A stretch of 64,000 bases of DNA from JAPHTQ01 sp050288165 (GTDB taxonomy: Bacteria > Pseudomonadota > Gammaproteobacteria > Thiohalomonadales > Thiohalomonadaceae): positions 1 to 64,000 of the forward strand of contig JBNKDG010000011.1 in NCBI GenBank assembly GCA_050288165.1, written 5' to 3'. Below are positions 17,612-26,222 of the stretch, in pieces (the stretch's first letter is position 1; each line of letters begins with the position of its first letter). The notes under the pieces were generated by a model, which saw only the letters and a program-made list of their open reading frames with translations, was not told the DNA's origin and made no database searches. The translations under genes and the position numbers were made by a program.

Positions 17612-19229
17612 GAGCTACCTCCACTTTACGCCCCATCAGGTGACGGAAACGGACGAACTCCATCAGGCGCATACCGACCCAACGCCCCAGCCAGATATTC
17701 AGCGCCATCACCACTAGCAGAAGTTCCGGGAAGGCGAGGAACAGCGACTGCATAAACAGTGATGACATCACCGCATAGGCAGCAGCAATGACAACTACCG
17801 TGGTCGCCATTAATTTCATGGTGTTAACCATGCCCTGCTCTTCGACCATGATGGCGAAGCGCTCCGAGGTGATTGCCAGAATGGCGATGGGGAACAGAGT
17901 CATCTGCGCCAGTTCGAACAATCCAAGCTGTACGCCGCCGACGGTCATGGTCATCATTACCATCACCACCACCGCCAGGATCACCGCCATCTTCGGCGAG
18001 TGCAGCAGTTGCAACCAGTCGAGACCTTTTCTGATCAGCGCGGTAATGGCAATGATCAGGATAAAACCGGTCAAACCCCACAGCAGGCCGCTCTCTCTCG
18101 CCGCAGCGGCGATCAATGCAGGCAGGAAAGTGCCGAATGTCTCTATGCCGATCACATTGCGGAATACCACCGTGACAAACGCGCCAAGTGGGATCATCAG
18201 CAGCACCTTGAGCAGATCCTGCGAAATACCTACCCGTTCAAACAGTGCATAGAAGTTGATCATATTGAAGATCGAATCGCCCAGTTCCTGCTGGACGTCA
18301 TAACGCGGAACCAATTTTTTGACAGTGTTGAAGCGGTACTGAAAATTGATGTTGCTGGTATGTCTGAACAACACCTCATCGCCGTAATAGAGCGTGAGGA
18401 AGTTGGCGGGGATCTCGGCAAAATGATCGTTAATGGTATCGAACGGTACCCAGTGACCGCTGACATAGGCTTCAACCCACTGGTGACTGGTGCGCTTGCT
18501 ACCACCTTGCATGACATAGCCACCGACCAGCCGCGCCGGGATATTGAGGTGACGCGCCATCGCCACGAACAGACGACCCTTACCATTACAACTGGCTTCA
18601 CCCAGCTTAAGTGCGGTCAGCGCATCGGTATAACCGGAGAAATTACGATTGGCGAATTGATCCTGCAGGTAACGATGAATGATCGTAAGACTTTCACCCA
18701 GAGTACGGGCCTTATGATTGGGCATCAATTCATCGACACGTCGCTTGATCAACGGGCTGTCGACCTGAATTCCCTCTTCCGTCTTCAGGTATTGCTGTAA
18801 CTGCTCGGGGTACTCATCCGGGATCGGCATATCCACCGGCAGGACATACTGCACCGTTTTGCTTTGTATCAACGCAGTGTAACGAATGTCCTGTCTGCCG
18901 CTGACGTTTACCGCATCCCAGATAGCGATACGATTCTCGCCTTCACTACGCTGATTAAGGACAAAAACACCGTTGGCGTGTTGTTCCTGAAGAATTGTCT
19001 GCCGGGTATCTGAACGCGGCAGGTATGTCTCTATATTGATCGCATCCCCATGACCATCCACCTGCATTGCCAGTTCGACCTGATAGCTTTGCGTCGGGAT
19101 CAAACCTTTCAACGGATAATTGAGGACGAAGAGTTTCATCCCCATCAGACTCAATGGCAGTACAACCAATACGGCAATAAGGGCCCAGTAGGCCAGATAT
19201 CGCTTATTAACTTTTTGTTTGTGCAACAT
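17604..19229 (-). CDS. 7TM transglutaminase-like protein ('inactive transglutaminase' family)
   Basis: 541 residues. N-terminal membrane helix (about 14-38), a periplasmic region, a transglutaminase-like domain (about 175-275), then about seven membrane helices (340-530, starting VLLMIPLGAFVTVVF). The family is usually called inactive. Here, however, a Cys-His-Asp set in the right spacing is visible: ASCNGKGRLFVAMARHLNIP (Cys about 214), RTSHQWVEAY (His about 249) and WVPFDTIND (Asp about 264). It is the first gene of the operon; the ATG at 19229 is preferred to one two codons earlier. It may hydrolyse or rearrange peptide amide bonds made by the partner ATP-grasp enzyme; inference. Confidence 0.85.
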   Translation of the reverse strand: MLHKQKVNKRYLAYWALIAVLVVLPLSLMGMKLFVLNYPLKGLIPTQSYQVELAMQVDGHGDAINIETYLPRSDTRQTILQEQHANGVFVLNQRSEGENRIAIWDAVNVSGRQDIRYTALIQSKTVQYVLPVDMPIPDEYPEQLQQYLKTEEGIQVDSPLIKRRVDELMPNHKARTLGESLTIIHRYLQDQFANRNFSGYTDALTALKLGEASCNGKGRLFVAMARHLNIPARLVGGYVMQGGSKRTSHQWVEAYVSGHWVPFDTINDHFAEIPANFLTLYYGDEVLFRHTSNINFQYRFNTVKKLVPRYDVQQELGDSIFNMINFYALFERVGISQDLLKVLLMIPLGAFVTVVFRNVIGIETFGTFLPALIAAAARESGLLWGLTGFILIIAITALIRKGLDWLQLLHSPKMAVILAVVVMVMMTMTVGGVQLGLFELAQMTLFPIAILAITSERFAIMVEEQGMVNTMKLMATTVVVIAAAYAVMSSLFMQSLFLAFPELLLVVMALNIWLGRWVGMRLMEFVRFRHLMGRKVEVAHG

Positions 19230-19380
19230 CGTCACATCACATCATATTGTTACGCCGACCTGACTCCAGGGCCGAAACAGATGAGGCTTATCACCGCACC
19301 TGTATCTGGTAACGATGTGACTTAAGAATTGGTTGCAGTGTGTGCGGGAATTTTATATATCAGCAGATACTGATAAAAAA

Positions 19381-19406
19381 GCCGGGGACGAATCCCCGGC
19401 TTTTTT
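19381..19406. terminator. Rho-independent terminator after purL
   Basis: Stem GCCGGGGA/TCCCCGGC with loop CGAA, six A before and six T after, so it works in both directions. It lies 19 bp past the purL stop. 19236-19373 then holds the leader of the downstream operon; no strong promoter was identified there. Confidence 0.9.
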
Positions 19407-19424
19407 GTGGGAGGAATACGGCTC

Positions 19425-22400
19425 TCAGCCTACCCAAACCCGCGCGTTGCGGAACATGCGGATCCACGGGCCATCTTCGCCCCACTCATCGGGACGCCAT
19501 GAATGTTGCACCGCTCGGAACACGCGCTCAGGGTGCGGCATCATGATGGTGAAGCGACCGTCCTCACTGCAGAGGCCGGTAATACCCAGCGGCGAACCGT
19601 TAGGGTTGGCCGGATAGACTTCGGTCGGGTCACCGTAGTTATCGACATAGCGCAAGGCGACCTGTTGACTGCGCAGCGCATCTTCCGGTGTGTGACCGGG
19701 ACGGAATTCGGCACGACCTTCACCGTGCGCCACGGCGATCGGCATACGCGAACCTTCCATCCCCTGCAGGAACAGTGACGGCGATTTCAACACTTCGACC
19801 ATCGCCACCCGCGCCTCGAACTGCTCAGAGAGGTTACGCACGAAGTGCGGCCATGCAGCAGCGCCGGGGATCAGCTCGTGCAGGTTGGACATCATCTGGC
19901 AGCCGTTACAGACACCGAGACCGAAACTGTCTTTACGATTGAAGAAGGCTTCAAACTGATCGCGGGCACGGGCGTTGAACAGGATCGACTTGGCCCAACC
20001 TTCACCGGCACCGAGGACGTCGCCGTAGGAGAAACCGCCGCAGGCGACCAGTCCCTTGAAATCATCCAGGGCAACGCGACCGCTGATGATGTCGCTCATG
20101 TGCACATCCACCGCATCGAAACCGGCGCGGTCGAAGGCGGCCGCCATTTCGATCTGGCCGTTAACCCCCTGCTCACGCAGCACCGCCACGGCGGGACGCA
20201 CACCCTTTGCAATAAACGGTGCGGCAACATCTTCATCGATGTCGTAGCTCAGTTCGGCAAACAGACCGGGATCGTTAGCGTCGAGGAGGCGATCGAACTC
20301 TTCTTTTGCACAGTCGGCGTTGTCGCGCAGCGATTGCATGCGGTAGGTAGTCTCTGACCAGGCACGCTGCAGGTCGACACGCGACTCGTCAAGCAACACT
20401 TCGTCGCCATTGCGAATGACGATACGGTCGTCTTCATTCAGTTCACCGATGACAAAGGTATGGTGGCCCAACTCCATCTCGCGCAACTCGGAGAGCACCT
20501 CGTCGGTATCTTCGTGACGCACCTGGATCACAGCACCCAGCTCTTCGCTGAACAGCGCGCCCACCGCATCTTCGCCCAGTTCATCCAGTTGCAGATTGAC
20601 ACCGCAGTGCGCGGCAAAGGCCATTTCGGCAACGGTGGTGAAGAGACCGCCATCGGAACGGTCGTGGTAGGCAAGCAGTTTGTGTTCGCGATTCAGTTCC
20701 TGCATCGCAGCGAAGAACTGTTTGAATGCCTGCGGATCGTCCAGGTCGGGACCGTGATGGCCCAACTCTTTGTAGACCTGTGCCAGACAGGAACCGCCGA
20801 GACGGTTACGGCCCTTGCCGAGATCGATCAGGATCAGATCGGTATCGCCCTTGTCGGTTTGCAGTTCCGGGGTAAGGGTACGACGCACATCGCTGACCGG
20901 GGCAAAGGCGGAGATGATCAATGACAGCGGCGCGGTGACTGATTTCTCTTTGCCGTTATCCTGCCATACGGTCTTCATCGACATGGAATCCTTGCCGACA
21001 GGAATGGCGATACCCAGCGCCGGACAGAGTTCCATACCGACCGCTTTCACCGCGTCGTAGAGACCGGCGTCTTCACCGGGGTGACCCGCGGGAGACATCC
21101 AGTTAGCGGAAAGCACGATGTCCTTGATGTCGTCGACGGCAGCGGCAGCGATGTTGGTCAGCGCTTCACCCACAGCCATGCGTGCACTGGCGGCATGATC
21201 GAGCAACGCCAGCGGGGTACGTTCACCCATCGCCATCGCTTCGCCGCAGTAGCTGTCGTAGCTGCTGGCGGTGACGCCACAGTCAGCCACCGGCACTTGC
21301 CACGGACCAACCATCTGATCGCGATTGATCAAACCGGTAACGGTGCGATCGCCAATAGTAATAAGGAAGGTTTTGTCGGCAATGGTCGGCAGACGCAGCA
21401 GACGATAAGCCGCATCGCGGATGTCGATCTTCTTCGTATTGAAATCGTTTTTCTGGAACGGCTTGTGCTGCACTTCGCGCAGCATCTTCGGCGGCTTGCC
21501 CAGCAGCACCTCCATCGGCATGTCGATGGGGGTGTTATCGAAGTGGCCGTCGCCCAGCACCAACTGTTGTTCAGCCATGGCCTCGCCGATCACGGCAAAG
21601 GGTGCACGCTCGCGTTCGCAGATGGCGGTAAAGCGCTGCATATCTTCCGGCTGGATGGCCAACACATAACGCTCCTGCGCCTCGTTGCACCAGATCTCCA
21701 TCGGTGACATACCCGGCTCGTCGTTGGGAATGGCGCGCAGTTCGAAGCGCGCACCGCGACCGGCATCGTTGACCAGTTCCGGCATCGCGTTGGAAAGACC
21801 GCCTGCACCGACGTCGTGAATAGAAACAATCGGGTTCGCATCGCCCAACTGCCAGCAGCGATCGATCACCTCCTGACAGCGGCGTTCGATCTCCGGGTTA
21901 CCACGTTGCACCGAGGCGAAGTCGAGATTCTCCGCCGACTCACCACTGGCCATGGAGGAAGCCGCACCACCGCCAAGACCGATCAACATCGCCGGGCCGC
22001 CGAGCACCACCAGTTGCGCACCGGGCGGGATGATATTTTTTTCCACGTGTTCGACGCGGATGTTGCCAAGACCACCGGCGAGCATGATCGGCTTGTGGTA
22101 ACCGCGCACTTCGTCGCCGTTGGGGCCGGTCACCTTCTCTTCATAGGTACGGAAGTAACCGTTGATCGCCGGGCGACCGAATTCGTTGTTGAATGCCGCG
22201 CCGCCGAGAGGGCCGTCGATCATGATGTCGAGGGCTGAGACGATACGACCCGGTTTGCCGTAGTCGTTCTCCCACGGCTGCTCGAAACCGGGGATACGCA
22301 GGTTGGAGACGGAGAAACCGGTCAGGCCCGCCTTCGGTTTGGAACCGCGGCCGGTGGCACCTTCGTCGCGGATCTCGCCGCCACTACCGGTGGCCGCGCC

Positions 22401-23318
22401 GGGGAAAGGCGAGATCGCGGTCGGGTGGTTATGGGTCTCCACCTTCATCAGGATCGCCATCGGCTCCTTATGATAGGTGTACTTGTTGCTGCCCGGCTCA
22501 GGGAAGAAACGACCTGCGACCGGCCCTTCGATCACCGCCGAGTTGTCCTTGTAGGCGGAGAGGGTCTTGCCCGGATTCTTCTGGTGGGTGTTGCGAATCA
22601 TGGCGAAGAGGGATTTCTCCTGCTCCTGCCCGTCGATGATCCAGTCGGCGTTGAAAATTTTGTGACGGCAATGCTCGGAGTTGGCCTGGGCGAACATCAT
22701 CAACTCGACGTCGGAGGGATTGCGGCCCAACGCGGTGAAGTTCTCCACCAGATAATCGATCTCGTCAGGCGCCAGCGCCAGGCCCCAGTCGCTATTGGCC
22801 CGTTCCAGTTCCGCCTTGCCGCCGCCGAGGATATCGACGCTGCGCAGCGTTGCCGGTTCCTGAGTGAGGAACAGCCCTTCCGCCTCTTCGGCACTGGTCA
22901 GCACCTGTTCGATCATGCGGTCATGCAGCAGCGCGGCTGCAGCCTTCCACTGCTGATCGGTGATCTCACTTTTGGCAGCGAGATAGTAGGCGATGCCCCG
23001 CTCCAGACGACGGATCTTGCCAAGACCGCAGTTGTGGGCGATATCGGTGGCCTTGGAGGCCCACGGCGAGATGGTGCCGAGTCGCGGGATCACCAGCAGC
23101 ATCCGCCCCTGCGGCTCTTCCACCGTGGCGCTCGGGCCATAGCTCAGCAGCTTTTCCAGGGTCGACTGCTCGTCCCCTTCCAGCGCACACTCCACATCGG
23201 CGAAGTGGAGGTATTCGGCATAGAAGTGTTCAAGCGCCGGGATCGGCTCCTGGAGTGCGGCCTGGAGTCGGGCGAGACGAAATGGGGAGAGAGCCGGGCT
23301 TCCGCGCAGGATCAGCAT
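19425..23318 (-). CDS. purL: Phosphoribosylformylglycinamidine synthase PurL
   Basis: The large single-chain form, 1297 residues, as in E. coli. It converts FGAR to FGAM with glutamine and ATP in purine synthesis. Visible parts: N-terminal domain (1-150), linker, two AIRS-type synthetase halves (about 170-960, with KVETHNHPTAISPFPGAATG and a large RGSKPKAGLTGFSVSNLRIP region), and the C-terminal class I glutamine amidotransferase (about 1040-1297) with catalytic cysteine in GLGVCNGCQMM and GGFSYGDVLGAGEGWAKS. The C-terminal histidine region MMPHPERVFR is intact. Monocistronic, ended by the terminator at 19381-19406. Confidence 0.97.
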   Translation of the reverse strand: MLILRGSPALSPFRLARLQAALQEPIPALEHFYAEYLHFADVECALEGDEQSTLEKLLSYGPSATVEEPQGRMLLVIPRLGTISPWASKATDIAHNCGLGKIRRLERGIAYYLAAKSEITDQQWKAAAALLHDRMIEQVLTSAEEAEGLFLTQEPATLRSVDILGGGKAELERANSDWGLALAPDEIDYLVENFTALGRNPSDVELMMFAQANSEHCRHKIFNADWIIDGQEQEKSLFAMIRNTHQKNPGKTLSAYKDNSAVIEGPVAGRFFPEPGSNKYTYHKEPMAILMKVETHNHPTAISPFPGAATGSGGEIRDEGATGRGSKPKAGLTGFSVSNLRIPGFEQPWENDYGKPGRIVSALDIMIDGPLGGAAFNNEFGRPAINGYFRTYEEKVTGPNGDEVRGYHKPIMLAGGLGNIRVEHVEKNIIPPGAQLVVLGGPAMLIGLGGGAASSMASGESAENLDFASVQRGNPEIERRCQEVIDRCWQLGDANPIVSIHDVGAGGLSNAMPELVNDAGRGARFELRAIPNDEPGMSPMEIWCNEAQERYVLAIQPEDMQRFTAICERERAPFAVIGEAMAEQQLVLGDGHFDNTPIDMPMEVLLGKPPKMLREVQHKPFQKNDFNTKKIDIRDAAYRLLRLPTIADKTFLITIGDRTVTGLINRDQMVGPWQVPVADCGVTASSYDSYCGEAMAMGERTPLALLDHAASARMAVGEALTNIAAAAVDDIKDIVLSANWMSPAGHPGEDAGLYDAVKAVGMELCPALGIAIPVGKDSMSMKTVWQDNGKEKSVTAPLSLIISAFAPVSDVRRTLTPELQTDKGDTDLILIDLGKGRNRLGGSCLAQVYKELGHHGPDLDDPQAFKQFFAAMQELNREHKLLAYHDRSDGGLFTTVAEMAFAAHCGVNLQLDELGEDAVGALFSEELGAVIQVRHEDTDEVLSELREMELGHHTFVIGELNEDDRIVIRNGDEVLLDESRVDLQRAWSETTYRMQSLRDNADCAKEEFDRLLDANDPGLFAELSYDIDEDVAAPFIAKGVRPAVAVLREQGVNGQIEMAAAFDRAGFDAVDVHMSDIISGRVALDDFKGLVACGGFSYGDVLGAGEGWAKSILFNARARDQFEAFFNRKDSFGLGVCNGCQMMSNLHELIPGAAAWPHFVRNLSEQFEARVAMVEVLKSPSLFLQGMEGSRMPIAVAHGEGRAEFRPGHTPEDALRSQQVALRYVDNYGDPTEVYPANPNGSPLGITGLCSEDGRFTIMMPHPERVFRAVQHSWRPDEWGEDGPWIRMFRNARVWVG

Positions 23319-23446
23319 TGGGTCGAGCCTATATCAGTCAGTGATCGGGAGAGGTGGGTCGCTCTCGGCATCCTGCCTCTCGCGACACTAGCACATCCGT
23401 GTGCGTCGAATGATACTGGAAGCTGGCTGGGACATAAACCGGTTAA

Positions 23447-23544
23447 AGGTTGCAGGTTGCAGGTTGCAGGTTGCAGGTTGCAGGTTGCAGGTTGCAGGTT
23501 GCAGGTTGCAGGTTGCAGGTTGCAGGTTGCAGGTTGCAGGTTGC
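23447..23544. repeat. Heptamer tandem repeat, 14 perfect copies
   Basis: The unit AGGTTGC is repeated 14 times without a mismatch (98 bp), followed by a partial AGG. It lies between purL (start 23318) and the RDD gene (start 23628), 84 bp before that ATG, so copy number could change promoter spacing. Beyond it are degenerate CCTGTTACCTGTCACCTGATACC-like units (23556-23580). The rest of 23319-23627 shows only TATAAT-like TTATAATGCC at 23591. Because seven is not a multiple of three, ORFs through it shift phase with copy number, but I see no convincing gene using it. Confidence 0.95.
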
Positions 23545-23627
23545 AGGTAATCATACCTGTTACCTGTCACCTGATACCTGTAACCTTCAGTTATAATGCC
23601 GCCTCAAATTACCAATCCGACAAAACC

Positions 23628-24074
23628 ATGAACGAAGCCCCCAGCGATCTCCCCCACTGCAGCCTGCCCCGCCGTCTGGCGGCGATCCTCTACGACACGC
23701 TGTTACTGCTGGCGCTCCTCTTCATTGCCAGCGCCCTCTGGTTACTGCGCAGCGGCGGCCAGAGCACCCCGGGCTTCAACCCCTGGCTCACCCTCTATCT
23801 GGTGATGATCAGCTTCGCCTTCTTCGCCTGGTTCTGGAGCCACGGCGGGCAGACCCTGGGGATGCGTGCCTGGCGCATCCGCCTGCAGAACCGCAATCCA
23901 GGGCCGTTCTCCCTGTGGCAACTGGCACTGCGCTTCATCGTCGCCATCATCTCCTGGCTCCCCTTCGGCCTCGGCTTCCTCTGGTCGCTGTTCGACAAAG
24001 AGCAACTGACCTGGCACGACCGCTACTCCATGACGGAACTGGTGGTCCTGCCCAAAGGTCGGAAGCAGGCATGA
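23628..24074 (+). CDS. RDD-family membrane protein
   Basis: 148 residues with three to four membrane helices. The RDD motif residues appear as LPRRLAAILYDTLLLLALLF (Arg-...-Asp) near the N-terminus, and WRIRLQNRNPGPFS precedes the conserved LWQLALRFIV. The family is of unclear transport or accessory function. The stop overlaps the start of the next gene (ATGA), so the two are co-translated. The upstream in-frame extension crosses the heptamer repeat and antisense purL sequence and is rejected. Confidence 0.85.
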   Translation: MNEAPSDLPHCSLPRRLAAILYDTLLLLALLFIASALWLLRSGGQSTPGFNPWLTLYLVMISFAFFAWFWSHGGQTLGMRAWRIRLQNRNPGPFSLWQLALRFIVAIISWLPFGLGFLWSLFDKEQLTWHDRYSMTELVVLPKGRKQA

Positions 24075-25558
24075 ACCTGATACGGCAAGCACTCACTACC
24101 CGCACCTTCCGCCTGCTGGCGCTCTTCGTCCTGTTCCTGACCCTCATGGCGCTGCTGCCGTGGAACCCGCAGGGCCCCTTCGACGCCCGCGACTACAAAC
24201 TGATCGAAGGGGTCAGCCTCAGCTACCCCTGGTGGGGCATACTGTTGGAGCCGTTCTACGCCCCGGCGCATATGCTGATGAACGCGCCCGATTTCCGTCT
24301 GACGATCATCGCCACCGGCCTGTGGCTCACCGTCGCCGCCGTCGCCCTGCCCATCTGGCTGTCGCTGCGCCAGTCGCCGCGCCCCTCTCCCTGGCACATC
24401 GCACGCCGCACCAGCGCGACACTGGTCGTCAGCATCCTGCTTTATCTCACCTACGTGATTACCGCGGCCGTGGTCTACTTTCCCGGCTGGAAGCTGGAGG
24501 TGGAGAATCCCGAGTGGCTGGTCGCTGATCTGCAGAGCCACACCCTCGGCTCTCACGATGGGCTGGTAACCGCGAAGAAAAGCCTCGGCTGGCACGAGGC
24601 ACGAGGCTACGACCTGTTTGCGGTCACCGAACACTACGATGCCACCGGCGCCTTCGCCGCCCGCGATCTGGCAAACAAAACCGAAGGGGCACCCGCCGTG
24701 ATCCCCGGCGTGGAGATCAATAGCGAAGATGAGGACTTCATCCTCGGCATAGGGATAAAGAGTAACGATTTCCCCAACTATGGCGGCCCCGAAGACATCA
24801 CCTATTCACGTCGTTTCATCGAAAACATTCACCAGTGGCACAACGGTGCGACCATTGTCCTCTCCTGGGGATTGGCGCCAAACCGGGTCAGGTCGCTGAT
24901 CGCCTCCGGCGCCGATGCCTTCGAGATCGTCAACACCGGCCACCCGGATGTCTCGGAGAAATTACGCAAGGAGTTACTTCGCGCTGAAAAACAGAATGGC
25001 GTGGTGATGCTTGCTTCCACCGACTGGCACGGTTGGGGCGGTTTCAGCCGCACCTGGACGCTGGTGCATATTCCCGATGCGGCGAAACTCAGCAAGGATC
25101 AAATCGCGGCGCGCACCGTGGAACTTCTACGCGAACGCAAACAGGACGCCTTCGTTCCCGTCGTTGCCGGCTACATGGGGCCTGTCGCCTGGGTTCGTAC
25201 GATCTTTTCACCGCTATTTGAAACCGTCCGTTATGGCGCAGAACTTTCAGCGCCACGGGTGATCGCCTGGTGGGGCTGGTTGTTCGCCTTTGCCGCGCTT
25301 TACGGCTGGCTGCGCGAGAAGAAACTTGCCGTGAAGCCGTTCCTGATCGGCAGCATATCGCTGTTGCTGTCGCTCACGCTGTTACAGCGTGCCATGGAAC
25401 TGCACGGTTGGTGGCCAGGCAAACCGGCCACGGAATACAGCATGGAAATCGGCACCAATGTTTTCTGGCTGGGAGGGCTCAGTCTGCTGCTGGCGTGTCT
25501 GACACTGCTGCCGCAGGGATGGCGCTGGTATCAACAGCGAAAGGCTTCCTTGAAGTGA
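24071..25558 (+). CDS. Membrane-anchored PHP-domain phosphoesterase
   Basis: 495 residues. Helices near the N-terminus (about 12-30, 75-95, 120-140), a PHP-type metal-dependent phosphoesterase domain (about 150-355) and two or more C-terminal helices (400-415, 420-437, 465-485). PHP features: DLQSHTLGSHDGLVT, FAVTEHYDATG, IPGVEINSEDEDF and MLASTDWHGWGGFSR supply the expected His/Asp/Glu metal ligands. Substrate unknown, possibly lipid-linked or nucleotide phosphate. It overlaps the RDD gene by 4 bp. Its last 80 bp overlap the 3' end of the convergent DUF3108 gene. Confidence 0.8.
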   Translation: MNLIRQALTTRTFRLLALFVLFLTLMALLPWNPQGPFDARDYKLIEGVSLSYPWWGILLEPFYAPAHMLMNAPDFRLTIIATGLWLTVAAVALPIWLSLRQSPRPSPWHIARRTSATLVVSILLYLTYVITAAVVYFPGWKLEVENPEWLVADLQSHTLGSHDGLVTAKKSLGWHEARGYDLFAVTEHYDATGAFAARDLANKTEGAPAVIPGVEINSEDEDFILGIGIKSNDFPNYGGPEDITYSRRFIENIHQWHNGATIVLSWGLAPNRVRSLIASGADAFEIVNTGHPDVSEKLRKELLRAEKQNGVVMLASTDWHGWGGFSRTWTLVHIPDAAKLSKDQIAARTVELLRERKQDAFVPVVAGYMGPVAWVRTIFSPLFETVRYGAELSAPRVIAWWGWLFAFAALYGWLREKKLAVKPFLIGSISLLLSLTLLQRAMELHGWWPGKPATEYSMEIGTNVFWLGGLSLLLACLTLLPQGWRWYQQRKASLK

Positions 25559-26222
25559 TATAACTGGTGGCGACATTGTCGTCTTCGTGCTGTTCGATCT
25601 TCACCACCAGATAGTCGTAATCCTTCGCCAGCCACAGGGTCGTCGTACCCTTCTTCACCACCACCGTATCCACGGTACCGAAGGTGGTGACCTGCGGTTC
25701 TTCACCAACTACCTGCAACGCATATTTTTCGATCTTGCCGCGCTCAGCGACCGGGTAGAGAAAATCTTTTTTACCCGCGGCCAACGCGCGACGCATGGCG
25801 ACCTGATAGCTCTGTTTGTCCTGCACACCAGGAGACAACGGTAATGTTTCCGTCTTGCCGTCACGCAGTGAGGTAATGATTTTCTTTTGCCAGTCGAAAT
25901 CGAGCCGCTCATCCACCTCTTTGTGATTGCCACTGTAGTGGTAGGAATAACTCAGGGGACGCGAGGTATCGTTGGCGAGGCTGATCACACTGCGTTCTAC
26001 CACTTTGTCGCTTTTGAACCAGGCGATCAGGCCGGTGGTTTTCATCTGGGTTTCCAGCAACCAGTTACCATCCGCCTGTGGCAGATAGCTTTGACGCATC
26101 TCACCGACCTTGAAGCCGTTGTAATGCACCGCGTAAGTCGCGCTATAGGGTTTGGCTGCCTGGGCGGAAAAACTCAGCAGAAAAAGCAGCGACAGAAACA
26201 GATAACGCCCGCGCATCGTCAT
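25479..26222 (-). CDS. DUF3108 periplasmic protein
   Basis: 247 residues with a signal peptide (MRGRYLFLSLLFLLSFSAQA) and the DUF3108 core: KPYSATYAVHYNGFKVGEM, RPLSYSYHYSGNHKEV, TLWLAKDYDYLVVKIEQ. The family is a lipid-transport-like periplasmic fold of unproven function. The ATG overlaps the lptG stop by 4 bp, making it the third gene of lptF-lptG-DUF3108 and suggesting an envelope role linked to LPS export. Its C-terminus runs 80 bp into the convergent PHP gene; the tail past about residue 220 (Ala/Pro-rich) is encoded there. Confidence 0.85.
   Translation of the reverse strand: MTMRGRYLFLSLLFLLSFSAQAAKPYSATYAVHYNGFKVGEMRQSYLPQADGNWLLETQMKTTGLIAWFKSDKVVERSVISLANDTSRPLSYSYHYSGNHKEVDERLDFDWQKKIITSLRDGKTETLPLSPGVQDKQSYQVAMRRALAAGKKDFLYPVAERGKIEKYALQVVGEEPQVTTFGTVDTVVVKKGTTTLWLAKDYDYLVVKIEQHEDDNVATSYITSRKPFAVDTSAIPAAAVSDTPAAD

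Noticed and set aside
23447..23544. CRISPR array
   Set aside because: The repeats are contiguous heptamers without spacers.
23312..23570. Peptides with TCNLQPA-type repeats across 23447-23544
   Set aside because: The repeat is open in more than one frame because it lacks stops; no start or ribosome site fits and no family is known for it.
22425..24074. Long plus-strand frame from antisense purL through the heptamer repeat into the RDD gene
   Set aside because: The first part is antisense to purL and the middle is the AGGTTGC repeat. The real RDD gene starts at 23628.
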